Assembly (NCBI RefSeq): GCF_008831285.2
Contig: NC_045148.1
Span: forward strand, 16,720,802 to 16,780,801
From: Nymphaea colorata
Lineage: Eukaryota > Streptophyta > Magnoliopsida > Nymphaeales > Nymphaeaceae
Length of the DNA stretch: 60,000 nt
Direction of reading: 5' to 3'
Positions 37,629 through 50,262 of this stretch are shown here, one piece after another (position 1 is the first letter of the stretch; each line of letters begins with the position of its first letter). Made by a program: the position numbers and the translations under genes. Under the pieces are notes generated by a model, which worked only from the letters and a program-made list of their open reading frames with translations, was not told the DNA's origin and did no database searches.

Positions 37629-38521
37629 ATGTTCAAAGCTGGTATTAGGCTCTTGTGGATGCCAAGTAACCTGATCTTGCACGTTGGAATATGGTTGCCC
37701 TTCCGCGTCTTCTTGGGAGTGTTGGAGTTACCAACCTTAGTCCGGCATGTGAGTCCTTCCTGTGTTCTTGATGGTGGCGTCTCGCAACTGAGTATTCTCC
37801 AATCACCCTATTCATTTATTCCAAATTTGACCTCTCTTCCTCTAGTGTTTGGAATGGTTTCATCTCCCACACCTCTCCCTCCCACTTTTGGTGCGACCTG
37901 GTTTTTCCCTTCCCCTTTTCCTTTGGCTTGCTGACCTCCCTTCTGTTGCACCCCCATCTTGGCCTCTTTCACCTTTCCAGGGATTCACTTTTACTTCTTG
38001 CTACCTGGCCTCTTTTGGTTATTCTGTTGCATCGCTCTCACCCCTGTCCCTTTGGTCCCCAGGCCCGTATCCTCGTGCCATTACCATTACTTTTGTCTGG
38101 CTTCTTCTTGCTGGCCACATCAACACTTTTGACCACTTACATCGTCTTGGCATCAGTTTAAATAACCAATGTCCCCTCTGTCTCACCACGGTTGAGTCTT
38201 GGGTCCACCTTTTTACTACTTGCTTTTTCTTTGTTAGTGTTTTTGCCTCTGCATGGCCTTCCCATGTTAGTAGCCTTCCAGACCCACCCTCCATTCGCCT
38301 TCTTTTCATCTTTTCTCCTTCCCCCCACCTGTCTGCTTCCTGGGGGCGAGTCTAGAGGTTGTGGCTCATTTTCTCTTGGTGGCACATTTGGGAGGAGCGC
38401 AACAATAGGGTCTTCTGGGGCATCTTCTCATTGCCAGATGCTGTGGCTCGTCTGGTGCAGAGATATGTCCATTTTGCTATTTAGCTATGGCGCTGTCCTC
38501 CGTCTGCGGCTGGGTGATTGA
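37629..38521 (+). pseudogene. LINE-type reverse-transcriptase C-terminal fragment (zf-RVT)
   Basis: The frame at 37849-38355 contains GHINTFDHLHRLGISLNNQ, then CPLC, and HLFTTC, the zinc-binding tail that follows RT in plant LINEs. Adjacent frames continue the similarity with shifts. It is a 5'-truncated dead fragment; the RT core is absent. Confidence 0.65.
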
Positions 38522-38831
38522 GCTACTCCATCCCTTTTTTATTTTTGTTTTACTATGCGATTGTCTTGTATATTCATCTTTTATTTATGTTTTTGCAGTT
38601 TATTCCTGTACTTAGGGGACTGTTGTCCCCAAATTTTGCTATGAATTCCCATTTTATCGGCTCTCTCTCTATTTGCTTCAGTAGTCTATGTTTATGTTTG
38701 TTGGTATCGATCTAGATTATCTGTTTGAAGCCATCCCACTTTCAAATTAGAAAGAACTGGCTTACCTGCTATAGGAGTAGCATTTTGTTTTGTTTTCAAA
38801 ATAAAAAGGTGACCTATAGCAGTAGAGGAAT

Positions 38832-39070
38832 CACTACTGTAAGAACTTCTAGCAATGACTTCTACCATTGTCAATAACTCAACGAGTTCTTACCAATGAT
38901 GTTATTGACAATGACCTTGGGCCTAACAGAAGACTTTTCCCCGTGCTGTAAAGGGCAAGGGCAACCTTAGCTGATCGCTAGGGCAAGAGTACTTGCCAAT
39001 AAGTTTATTGGCAATTGCATTATGACTATTCGCTACGGTAAAAGTCATTGCCAATAGCATATATTATAGT
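38832..39070. mobile_element. Candidate CACTA-like (En/Spm) terminus
   Basis: Starts CACTACTGTAAGAAC, similar to CACTA termini, and is followed by repeated inverted words of the TTGCCAATA/TATTGGCAA type and a perfect 13-base inverted repeat (about 38868-38880 with 38902-38914). Subterminal repeats of this kind are typical of CACTA elements. No matching far end or transposase found. Confidence 0.35.
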
Positions 39071-39354
39071 TGTGGTTTATACACAAGTGGGCTAGAGCCC
39101 AACTCTGCTCATGTCTTGTCCTGCTTGAGCTATTGTGCTTTAAAGGGTCAGTTCAAACTCCACTCAACAAACCAAGACCTAGCTTGTGCTCGACACTGAA
39201 CCTTGAGCAAAGTATCCTGTGACAGGTATAAAATGGATAGACTCAAGGCTCATTTAAGCAAGAACAGTATTTTTATAGCTAACTACATCATTTTGTGAGG
39301 CGTCGCATGGTTATTCTAATGATCAACCTTCAGATGAACATAAGCTGAGACTTT

Positions 39355-39587
39355 ATGTTGGATATTCAAAATCCAAATTCTAGATTTGGATGTGGAGTGT
39401 GTCTATAAGTTCTTTCATTCATATATACATATATATTTGGATTTCAAATTTAAAAGTTAGATTTGAATATGATATATAAGTTCATTCATTCATATTCAAA
39501 TCTGTTTTTATATTCGAATATATGAATATCCAAAAAATCAAATATGATAATGTGTGATTCAAATCCAATCCATTGGTATTGACATCC
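39355..39587. mobile_element. Probable hAT-like fragment related to the 23751 element
   Basis: AT-rich block full of ATTCAAAT/GGATTT words, ending in ATTGACATCCC as the 23751-24178 element does. Left end and target duplication not found. Confidence 0.35.
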
Positions 39588-41329
39588 CAGTTATCTTTTT
39601 AAGTGGCTTTCCTTAGCCCTCAAGCAACCCTTCAATGTGGCATTAATTAGAGGCTTGATTTTGGCTGAATATCTGAAAATATAGGCCCCAAATTGTAAAT
39701 AATAATTACCACCAGATCGGCGCCCTTTAAAACACACAGAATTTTTTATCCTTATAAAATTCATGTCTGGAGTTGAAAACTTGACTTGAAAAGCTTGATT
39801 CGATGGCGCACCTTCTACCATCAGCCAGGCACCCCATGCATTGCTCCTCCATGTCGATTGCTTCCTCCCAAAGTTTTCTCTTTCTCTCATTGTGAATTGC
39901 TTCTTTCTGAAAGCTTCTCATTTAATTTGTCCAAAAGTTGAAGGGGGTGTGACGCCTTCACGTAGCAGCATGGCTAAGCTGAATGTGGTGGTCGGTCTTG
40001 CTCTTGTCAACACGTCTGTTTTCCCAGCCCACTCCCTTTCCCAAGTCTTCTACATGATCTTAACTGCAGTGGGAGATCTCGTCTCCCTCTTCCTTTACTA
40101 TGCAGGTGGGTGCTTTCAGTTTCTTGTCGGTGGACTTCGTTCATGGTTATGTTCATATCAACTATGGAGTGCTTTTTTTCTCTGATGTACAACCCGAGAA
40201 AGACTAAGAAAACTAAGACGTCCAGTGGAACTCTTTCAATGCTCGCTGTTGGGGCTTCAGTACATTAATTGGTCAGTTTAATTTTACTGTACATATCGAT
40301 GTTTTAAACGAAGCAGACCGGTCCGGTGCATATTAGTTACCAATTGGGGCCTTCATTTTCTATTTTCTGGTCACGTAATTGGGGCCTTCTGTTCCTCACA
40401 CGTTTTAAACCATAGCCAAAGCATCACGACAAATATTTGATTGACCACATTAGATATATATAACGTGAATCCAAATGCAATTTTCTCCTTTAGAAAATGC
40501 AAGAGCTCTTTCTAAAGGCTAACTATTTTTTGAGTGCCAAACACCAATGAGCAAAGGCATCCTATTGGTGGACATTGAAACTGGGTGCATCTGAAGGTAA
40601 GAAACAAGTCCTCAGTGGCTTACAAGATATGAAAAGTTTGCATCCTATGAATATTGGAAATTAATGATGGTTTGGAAAATATCCCAACCCTTTACCGCAG
40701 ACTGTAGTTGGTATTTCATGCATGAGGGAGAAATTGGAATATGACAATTTGCAGAGATTAACTAGTATAGGAGTGCCTCCTCACACGCTATCGCAGATCA
40801 ATTAGCTTACGGAAATGCGGTTCGTTCAAGAAACTGGGATGTCACAGAAAATTCTTGAGCTTTTCCCAAAAGCTGAAGCTGTTATTTCATGGATGGGGAT
40901 GAAATCGGAAGATAATGGTATGAGGGAAGTTAGTAAACGCAGGTTCAGTGCAAAGACACTGCGAAATAGCATATATACCGTTCATTTCTGTGATCATAAT
41001 CCATTCACGTGTTTCAAAATTATCAACATCATGAGGAGACCTACCTGACTTGGTGATGCTAAAGAGAATGCGTGGAAAAGGAGCGATAAGATGACATCGT
41101 TCTCAAGATAATGCATCAAATGCAGTAAAAGGACTGATGATCATGCTGAAGCCGGTAGTGTTTATCAAGCATATCATGAGGTTGATCATGATGGTAAGCG
41201 TTAGTTCATTAAATATGAAGCGTAAAATGATCAAAACACATGATTCAAAAATATCATCAATAGACAAGTCGAAAAAAAATATGTAACCGAAAAGAATTGG
41301 TTCTCAGCCAAATTATCCATCATAAAACA

Positions 41330-41740
41330 TAAACCTTGTATGCCTTGAGCAAGCATTTGTCTCATAATCAAATTTTACAAATTCTTCAGCTCAACCACGA
41401 TTGCCAAAATTTGTCTAAGTGTGAAGAATCCATGGTTGATTATCTCGACCATTTGAAGTTCCTAACTGATTCACTTTGTCTAGTTGTTGAAGTTATAAAG
41501 GAGGAGGATTTAGTTATATATGCATGCATTTAGTGGCTTAGGGAATGAATATAAAGTTTTTGTCATAACTATGACAACTTCAAAATCTCTTCCCTCATTC
41601 TGTGAAATGCATGATATTATAATAAATCAAGAGAAGTGATTATAACTCTTCAATGGAAATCCACAATCAGCAAGTGGGTCATCAATAGTTGCCTTCTTTG
41701 CTCAAAATAGGTGTGGCCTTGGCAAAAGTAGAGGCTGTAG
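41330..41740 (+). mobile_element. Ty1/copia gag fragment
   Basis: LYALSKHLSHNQILQILQL, MVDYLDHLKFLTDSL and, across one stop, GLGNEYKVFVITM belong to the UBN2-type gag of copia elements. Surrounding domains not recognised; dead fragment. Confidence 0.6.
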
Positions 41741-43299
41741 TAGAGGTGATAAATGACTCTAGAGTGTAGGAAAATGTATACATCCAAGTTCTGTATGGAT
41801 AGAAAGGTCAAGTAATTGGTCAATTATGTGGTAGGAGGAATAAAATGGCCAAGATTGCTAGAAGTTACTAGAGGCATTCATGGCAAATACTCTGAAGTTA
41901 AAGCAAGGCAATCAATGGCATCCAAATTCAAGTACTCTGCATTATATTGTGACTTTAGGTCTTTGTTTGATGGCAAATGTGAGTGTGTTGGTTTAGTTGG
42001 TTGCCTTCTATCTATATCTAAGATATGCAGAGATAAGAAGTACAATATTTAGTTAACAAATCTATTTTTTTTAGGCTAAGGACGAGATGAAGAAGAAAAT
42101 GCAGTTTGGAGAGGGGGAGGGGTAAAGACAATATCAAATGCATAAACAAAAAAGTGGCTGGAATAAAGTTGTCCAATCTCATAAGTTTGATTCTTTATTT
42201 GCTAGTTCCTATCCTACTACAATTTCAAATTTTGTGTGGCATGCTAGATCAAGATAGGCTAGTAATTATGAGATGAGTGTGTTGAGAAATGATGATGTTG
42301 TTTTGAAGGAAAAAAAACAAGATAAAGAAATATGTTTTAATGGTCTTCTTACAAAATTTGGTCATTTGCCATTTCAAATCTTTAGGCATATTCAGATTTT
42401 TCCCCTTTTAAAGAATACATGTAGACTATCAGAACTTGTAACTGTTCGCATGGTGTGGCACAATGAGAAGTTACATAAATGTTTGTTCATCCACTAGAGT
42501 GTCTAGAGGCATTCGGTAGTGGCGAACTGTTGTACAAAATATTTTTTATTAAGATAAGAATCATTGCCAGCAAATAAATTTAATTGTAAAGAGCAAAAAA
42601 TAGTTTTATTAATTGTTTATAAGGGAATTTATTGTAATTAGGACAGATTTCATGTGATTCTTCTCAACAATTTTCTTGCACACTATAAGAGTTTAGTAAC
42701 CAAGGAAGTGCTATTTAGCCTCTTCAACGCATGTGTATGTGCTTTCTCTTTTGATCTACTACCCTTCACTCTGTTTTACTTGTGCTTTGTTTTCCATAGT
42801 TATGATTTTACTATGGTAGGAGAGCTCTAAGCTCTTTTTTAGCATGATATTGGTCTCTTATTGACCACTATGTGGTTATTTACTAATCATCATCTTGTCA
42901 TCACTGCTTGCTCTTATATCTTGGTCAATATATGGCAAAAACAAATGCAAATATCAATTCACTGACTAGAGGAAGCTCAAACACCTCTAGTTCAAATCAT
43001 TTGCCTGACCTCTACATAGAATTTGACATCCCTTATTTCATGCATCATTCGGACAACCCTTGAGCTTTGTTGTGAATTAGCATCTCGATGGTAATAGCTA
43101 TGGCACTTGGACATGGTCAATGATAATGGCACTTGCCACTAAGAACAAAATATCGTTCACCAATGGTTCATTGCCAATGCTTGAGGTTTTTTGTCTAAAA
43201 TGTTCGTTGAGGTCTCATTCCAAGCATATGATCTTGTCCTAGATCAACTCATTTTCTCTTGAAATAGAAGATAGTGTTATATATACTACCATAGAGAGA
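41741..43299. other. Unassigned transposon-like DNA
   Basis: Stops in all frames at normal density and no clear domain. A stretch at about 43080-43190 repeats the ATTGCCAATG-type words seen in the CACTA-like candidate. Confidence 0.4.
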
Positions 43300-44180
43300 A
43301 AAGTACATTTAGATCTACAAGAATGTTTCTACCAAAGTACCTGCAAATTTCAAATTAAGATAGAGATTAGCAAGAATATTGAAGATGAATTTTCTACATT
43401 AGCATACTACATGAACTTCAAGGCCTACTAGGATAAGTTGGCCTCATGTGATCCTTTTCTATTTGCTCGTAGGGAGTGATGCAAAAAGTTTTGAAATTCA
43501 ATAAAAAGAATGGTTCGTGCAGTTTCTAAAGTGTGATTCCAAGAACCAAAGGGTGAGTTTGTTCTTACTATTGTGTCAAATGCCATACTCATGACCATTG
43601 TTTCACGTTGCACAACCATCCATCAAAAGTGAAGGTGTCTAAATCAAACCCTAACAAGGGATATGATAAAAATTCCACAACTATTTCTAATGCCACAGCA
43701 AACTTTGTTGCAACTTTGTCAATGAATTCGTTTCATGGCAAGAAAAATGCTACACCCTCCTTCACTTTAGGCAGGTACAATTGATTGTTACAGTTGATCA
43801 AAAAAGAATCTTCCATGTCTCTTGCAAGTTTTGCTAGTAATCAAATACCTAGAAACCCTTGGATAATCAACAATGGATTAAGTAATCACATGAATTGCTC
43901 CATTTCATGTCTCATTCATCTAGATAATGTCATCTGCTAATGGAAAATTGATGCTCATTGTCAAGAAAATGTCATGATTAATCCTTTTTTGAATCTTATT
44001 ATATACATAATTCAAGTTTGATTTCATTTTTATCAAAAAACTGGTTGAAGCCTCAAAATGTTCTATTTCATTTGATGTGCTTGACGTGTTTTATATGACC
44101 TGGAGACCAAAATGATGATTATCTTGGGTGATGTGAGAAATAGGCTCTATTACATGAAAAAAGCATTACAATACTTTTCA
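43300..44180 (+). mobile_element. Second Ty1/copia gag-protease fragment
   Basis: Broken frames show YMNFKAYWDKLASCDPF (gag), CVKCHTHDHCFTLHNHPS (CCHC-like knuckle), NPWIINNGLSNHMNCS in the place of the protease DSGA motif, and VRNRLYYM-like GAG-pre-integrase. The protease Asp reads Asn. Different gag family from 41330-41740. Confidence 0.6.
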
Positions 44181-45299
44181 GTTTAGCCACTTTTTTTCAT
44201 TTTGTTTTAGTTGTGAAGACTGGCCTAAGATATTAGAACACCTATCTGAATATAGACACAAAATATTCTATATTTATGATAAAAATATATGACTAAATCG
44301 AAACACTCATGATGTTTGCTCAATTGCTAAGAAACCAGATTACCTTTCACTTTTAGTTGCATATCAATGAAAAATGCATTTCAAATCTTACATATTTATC
44401 TATGGGGAGTTATCTCCTTGTCATCCATAACTAACTTACATTGTCTCATTAGTATTGTGGATGATCAGTTGTGCATTGTTGATACTTTATATAAAGCATA
44501 AATATGAAAACAAATCGACAGGTAAAAGTCAAGTATGGCAGTGGCACAAAATTCTTAAACCAAGAACTTAAGGATTTTTTTTTTTGAAAAAAGGTGTAAT
44601 CCATGAACTTAGTTGTCCCTATACACCCCAATAGAATAGTGTTGTGAAGAGGAAGCAACAATACATTTTAGATATAGCTCATTCATTAAGATTTGAATTC
44701 AATTTATCTATGACATTTTGGGCAAAATGTATTCAAACAACAATTTGTCTTATACCAACTCCACTATTGAAACAAAAAATACTATGTGAAATGCTATTTT
44801 TAAGAAAACATGTTTTTATATAATGTGACTTTTTGGTTTTCTCTACAATGCAACTATCATCAAACCTAAACAAAATTTGATCAAAGACCAAGAAGATGTA
44901 TTATTTTGGTGGTATGATTAAACAAAAAATATAATGTATATGATTTTGATACTCAGAAATTTTGTCGGCCAAGATTTAACTTTTTTAGAAAATATTCTTT
45001 TTCAATCAACCTAAAATTCTTTTTCTTCTGCTGCCCATTATTGATCAAACTATAAATAAAAATATGTGACAAAAATAAAGTGTTGATGACATTAGCAATA
45101 ATAAGCAAAGTCATCCAACTACCTCTTCTAATTTCTCACAACAATGATCAAGCAAATAGTTACTGAGAAGAGGTTATTCATCTTGTTTTCCAATTCTATA
45201 TCCTTTCAAAGGCTTTCTCTTACTCGTGAATCATCTTGGCTTATTGTTTCACATTTGTCTTAACCTCTATCATATTAAGTAGTAAAGCACGAGTTCTAG
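44181..45299. other. Decayed retrotransposon interior
   Basis: Lies where the integrase of the copia element would be expected, between a gag-protease part and an RT part, but I could not recognise HHCC or DDE motifs. Confidence 0.35.
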
Positions 45300-46170
45300 C
45301 ATTAATCTATGGGAGCTTAAGCTAAAGCATTAGAAGACAAGAGAACATGGGCTCTTACTCATTGTCCACCTAGTGTTGGATCAATTGGTTGCAAGTGGGT
45401 ATATAGGATGAAACATATATCAGATGGAACTATTGAAAGGTTCAAGGCATGCTTGGTACTAAAATGATATGGGCAAATAGAGGGGCTGAACTATAATGAA
45501 ACTTAGGTACTAGTTACCAAATTAGTGTCAGTGAGATGCTTACCATTGCCACAAAATTGAATTGGAGACCATATCAGATGAATGTCTACAATACATTTTT
45601 ACATGGTGGCTTGCTTGAAGTTGTTCTACCTAAAGGATATGGCTTACAGGGGAAAAATAGAATTTGTAAATCGAACAAATCAACCTATAGACCCTAATAG
45701 GCTTCACAAAACTGGTTTATCAAGTTCTCTATTGTGCTTAGAAGCTATGGGTATCTACAATCAAAGGTTAGTTACTTGCTATTGACACTCTGAAGGTGAG
45801 AGTTTTATTATTGTCTTGGTCTATGTAGATGACCTTGTCATTATAAGAAATAAGGATGAAGAGATCAACAAGTTCAAGAATTACTTAGATTTTGCATATG
45901 AAATATTTCGAAAAACTGAAGTTTTTCTTAGGTCTTGAACTTGCAAGAAGCAAATCGGGAATTCATGTAGCACAAAGGAAGTATGCTGTCGATATTATTG
46001 AAAAACCTGGTCATATAGATGCAAAGTCTGTTGACAAACCAATGGAAGAACACATACATCTGCCTAAAAATGATTGAGAATGCATCATAGATGATACAAA
46101 GTATATGAGATTAGTAGAGAAACTAAACTACCTATACATGGTCTGACATGCTTATTTCAGTGAATGTATA
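45300..46170 (+). mobile_element. Ty1/copia reverse-transcriptase relic
   Basis: Frames with interruptions read RTWALTHCPPSVGSIGCKWV, ISDGTIERFKACLV, YQMNVYNTFLHGGLLEVVLP, VYVDDLVII, FLGLELARSKSGIHVAQRKY and KYMRLVEKLNYLYMV. This is the copia RT through the start of the connection to RNase H. YVDD is still readable near 45825. At least five stops or shifts. Confidence 0.75.
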
Positions 46171-46324
46171 AAACAGTTATATGGAAAAACTTTGCAATAA
46201 TAATTGGGAAGCCCGATTAAAGGTGGTTATACGTGTAAAAAATAGCGCCGGTTAATGAGTTTTCACGCCAAGCATAAATGAATTCAAGACAAGCATTGGA
46301 AAGGCATTATCAATCTACATTCAT

Positions 46325-46500
46325 ACATCCATCTGTTATCTCATAATCTCATAAATCTTTAGTTATCTCATAAACAATTAGTGTTATCTCATACATCCAT
46401 TTGTCTGTTTGTTATCTCATTATTTGATAAATATTTTATTGCCTCATAAACATTATATCATACTTCTTTGTTATTTCGTACCTATTTGTTATCTCATGCA
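46325..46500. repeat. Diffuse repeat of GTTATCTCATA-like units
   Basis: The word TTATCTCATA or close variants recurs at least five times in 175 bases, at irregular spacing. Probably a decayed minisatellite. Confidence 0.55.
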
Positions 46501-48960
46501 CATGCATATGTAATGTTTGGGCATGAAAGAAAATGTGCATATTGGTAGTATGGTCCACATCCGGCGCATGCTCGTTACATACACGGAGTGGCACAGAACT
46601 CTCTCTCATATTCATGAATGTTTTATTTGTCACTGTTAAATGTCTCTGTTTGCATATTTGTTCTTGAAACCAGATATTGAGTCTCTCAGTGTCGTGCATT
46701 AGTGAGACAAGACTTTCAAATTACTTAACATAATTTGGAATAAGTCAATAGTATCCATTGTATGGAAAACTTTCCCAATTTCTCACCCCCATCTTCCCTT
46801 TTCAGGTGATTGCAAATAAAAGGGCTGGCGATGTGGCTGGAACATTACTGAAATGGCCTTGTTATGCCAAAACCATTCCAAGATCTACCAGAATTTTTAG
46901 GACTAGAATAATGAGAACTTTTATGTTTTTTATTCTAAGATTTGACTGGGTTGTTTGTTCAGTTTATCTTCTAAATAATAGTGGTTTGTTGTCAATATAG
47001 TTTGTAGTGATGCTTACTAGTATAAAAATTAGGATGTTTGAAAAATTATTTCCTTGTGCTGTCTTCAACAAAAAAAATTTGCCTTCAATAAAACAAATTG
47101 GTCACAAAAGTTTAGGTTCGCAACATCTTTAATTTTTTTTTTCTAACAATATTGTACATTCATTTATGCAATAGTGTTTTTGAAATAAATATTACTCGAA
47201 ACAGACCACTCGACAGATGGTTCTGCGTGACTTTTCTTGCTTGATGTAAATTTTTTGTTTTTTCATGATTCCATGCTATCCTTCTTATTACGACTTTCAA
47301 GTTGTTTTGTGAAAAAAAACCATGTTCCAATAATAGCCTTTTAAAATATGAAACGATCTTTAAATGCAACAATCAAATGTAGACATAAATATGTCGTGCA
47401 TTACTGCAACGAGAACGTGGTGTTCATATAGAACATGTATCCAGGAATGCAACGTTTTGCAATTAAATAACTTCGAAAAAATCAATAAAATTAAAGGATG
47501 AAATATGAGATGTTTCAAATGAGAATAATGCATTAGAAAACGATTGAGTTACCTGTAAAATGTGGATCTGAGTGGTTCAAATGATGAACCAGTACTAAAA
47601 GGTAATACTAATTGGGTAGGGATGGAGGCAATCAGTTAAGCTTTCAAAGTGGGTCTCAAAATCTTGAACTCTCTATGTGTTGGTTACTTATTTTGTGGTT
47701 TATCATAGACATGTCATTTACTCGGACCATCTAATGTATGGAGTAGTTTGCGGTGCAATAATGCGTGAATTAATTTAAGTTCTTCTTCCTAGACATTATA
47801 TTAAAATATATTAGAACAATGCATATATAACAAGTCCCAATTAGTGCCTCCCTTTGGGATCTGGTTGCAGTAACAGCTTGCTCAGGGTACGCCCCTACCT
47901 TTATCATTTCGGGAGCCTCCATTTGTTTCCCCATGTTTTACAGTGGAAGAGAGTAATGCCCAAAGTGCCTCCATTTCATGTGAATTTTTTTCTTAACGCA
48001 GCAAATAATTGCAAATATTGCTGTATTTATTTCTATTGAGACAAACAGTTGTAAATTTTTTTGTTAATATTTTGCTATATATCCTATTTTTTATCCTTGT
48101 AAAAGCCACATAATCTGTTACGTAAGAACCTGTAAATCACTTAGTTAGTTTTACTCTAATATGTTGCCGTAATATTAACAGAGCAATATTTAAGTCTAGA
48201 ACTTCCTGAAGATATATAATTAATTTGGTGCTTAAAGGAACAATAAAAGCCATATACTAATTTGTGAATAAATATAGAAGCATCTCTTCCTTGTTGTCTG
48301 AACAAAACAATTTGGCATGTTTATCTTAGTTAATTGGTAGCAGGATTGGAAATTAACACATAGGAGGATATTAAATTTCCACAGTAAATTATTCAAAATT
48401 AATTAATATTGAGGCTATTAAGTTTTTTATAAAAATATTTTGAAAAGTCATTAATAAAAGTGGTGCATGTTGGTTGCTAACAAGACTGAACAAAATCCCC
48501 AAAATGGTGCCAATTAATCTGTTGATTCTAGCTCATTGTGCACATCTTTGAGACAACAACAACATTTGCAGGGATGGTGGATCCTCATGTACAGTGGACA
48601 TCCCGAATGGTGCACCAATGAACGAACAGCCAATAATAGAAATTTATTTATTTTTTTTTTTGGGGGGGGGGGGTGGTCCGAGAGAGAGGGGGGAGATAGA
48701 TATCGTTGATTTTATTTAAAAAAACACAAATGAAATATTACTGAGTTAAAGGCTTAGAAATTTGGTTTCTCTTTTAATTACAAAAACAGCAAAAACATTT
48801 TAGTTCTACTATTTGCTAAGTTATTTTTCTTAATATCTGTTATCATATTTTTTCAAAAAATTGGAGAGGATCAAACCATCTTGTTGAAATTTTTTGCTTG
48901 ATCGACCATCATGCATGTTGAAACAAATATAGACATGAAGCACAACCGGTTTTCTGGGTT

Positions 48961-49020
48961 TTCAAACTTGGTATATATTTTTCAAAAGTGGTATATATTT
49001 TTCAAACATGGTATATATTT
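48961..49020. repeat. Three-copy tandem repeat, 20-base period
   Basis: Three consecutive 20-base units beginning TTCAAA and ending GGTATATATTT, differing at only a few positions. Confidence 0.85.
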
Positions 49021-49328
49021 TTCTGTTTGGCTCACAACCTGTCGTTAGGGATATTCTGATCTTGATTAATTTATATTTTCTATGTAACTTTTATCTACAA
49101 ATAGAAAAAGAAGCAACAAAAAATTCAATTTCAAATTAGTTGATATCAACCAACATATAATTAACGAGTTAGATGCCCTGTATTAGCCAACTATTTCCCA
49201 ATTTCCAATGATTTTCCAGTTTTCTCCTTTTTGTTCGTTTATAGCTCGATTTGCCTTCGGCAGATCAGGGCTTGGTTTCATATCAAAACCTAAACATAGG
49301 GTTTGATTCTTTGTAATATGTTGTGGAC

Positions 49329-49764
49329 CCAGGGCTTCTTGCATGAGTTAAGTCGAGCTCCAGTTGGGTCAGCTCGAGTCGACTTCACTCAGAAAACTCG
49401 AGGTCAAACTTTACTCAAGCTCCAGAACAAGCAACAAGCTCGACTCGATGATACAACATTGGGCTCAAACTCGACTCACTGAACTCATTTATGTTAAACA
49501 TGTCTTGTTTCATTTAACTTGTCTAACTGTATTAACTCATTTAGTTTTTACTCGTTTAGATTTTTCTCGTTATAATTCAATATTCATTGTATAATCGAGT
49601 TGAGTTGAGTTCTTACAACTCAAGCTCAACTCAATTAACATTTCAAGCATACATTTGAACTCGAGCTCAACTCATTAATAAACAAGTCGGGTTTGAGTTG
49701 AGCTTCAACGAGTGAGTTCGATTGAGTCGAGCTCAAGCTGGCTCAACTTGTTGTGCAGCCCTAA
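49329..49764. mobile_element. hAT-like non-autonomous element at the left edge of copy B
   Basis: A 436-base block rich in GAGCTCGAGTCGA/CAACTCG words. It begins with AGGGCT (49331) and ends with AGCCCT (49762). The 6-mer GTGGAC flanks both sides (49323-49328 and 49765-49770), a likely target duplication. Copy A of the duplication keeps only the part corresponding to 49435 onward. No coding capacity. Confidence 0.55.
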
Positions 49765-50037
49765 GTGGACTTCTCTTTCAGACATATATTAATCTACTTA
49801 TTGATCGGGTATTTTGTGATGCACTGAGATTCTTTTGGAACTCATTTCATGGAAAACGAGCTATATCCAATCTTGGTTGGCCTTTCAACCCTAGCCACAA
49901 GTTGTTCCCATATTTTTGCCACATACGTGGGCTCGGTCCACGAAGCCTTGTAGAGCTCGTTTCAACCATGCTAGATCGATCAATTTAGGGTCAAATAGGA
50001 ACAACTATCATCTGCAACCTCTAGAAAGCACCTACAC

Positions 50038-50262
50038 TTAACGGCTTAAGCAGCTGTTCCCAAAAGGTATTATGTTAGAGTGAGTGTGCCCCGCCAGGTC
50101 TAAGCTCTGCTCTTTCGACTGATTGTTTGCATCGGATGTCAGGTTCTCTATTACACTAACCTCCCCACTCACCAAAGTGAGGCTGTGCAGTTGAGCTGAC
50201 CCTTCAAGACTCACTGGTCGGGCTGGCGAGTCCTCGAAAGTGTTCTTCAATTTGATTTCCAT
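50038..50262 (-). CDS. Unidentified short frame kept in both duplication copies (B)
   Basis: 74 residues beginning MEIKLKNTFEDSPAR, with LEGSAQLHSLTLVSGEVSV. It is the partner of 30514-30729 and diverges only in the last dozen residues through a small indel. Function unknown and coding status doubtful. Confidence 0.25.
   Translation of the reverse strand: MEIKLKNTFEDSPARPVSLEGSAQLHSLTLVSGEVSVIENLTSDANNQSKEQSLDLAGHTHSNIIPFGNSCLSR

Larger units (their letters stand above)
38522..41329. other. Transposon debris without a recognised gene
   Basis: Contains a CACTA-like terminus candidate (38832-39070) and a hAT-like fragment (39355-39587). A frame at 39841-40185 (+, 115 codons) is hydrophobic in parts but matches nothing I know; nor does 40815-41048. 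Confidence 0.45.
46171..49328. other. AT-rich region without a recognised gene
   Basis: Holds a diffuse GTTATCTCATA-type repeat (about 46325-46500), a G run (48662-48672) next to a GA-rich patch, and a three-copy 20-base tandem repeat (48961-49020). Frames such as 46758-47000 (+) show no domain. Confidence 0.45.

Noticed and set aside
39841-40185. 115-codon plus-strand frame with hydrophobic stretches
   Set aside because: Matches no family I know, has no supported splice partner, and lies in transposon debris; too weak to call a gene.
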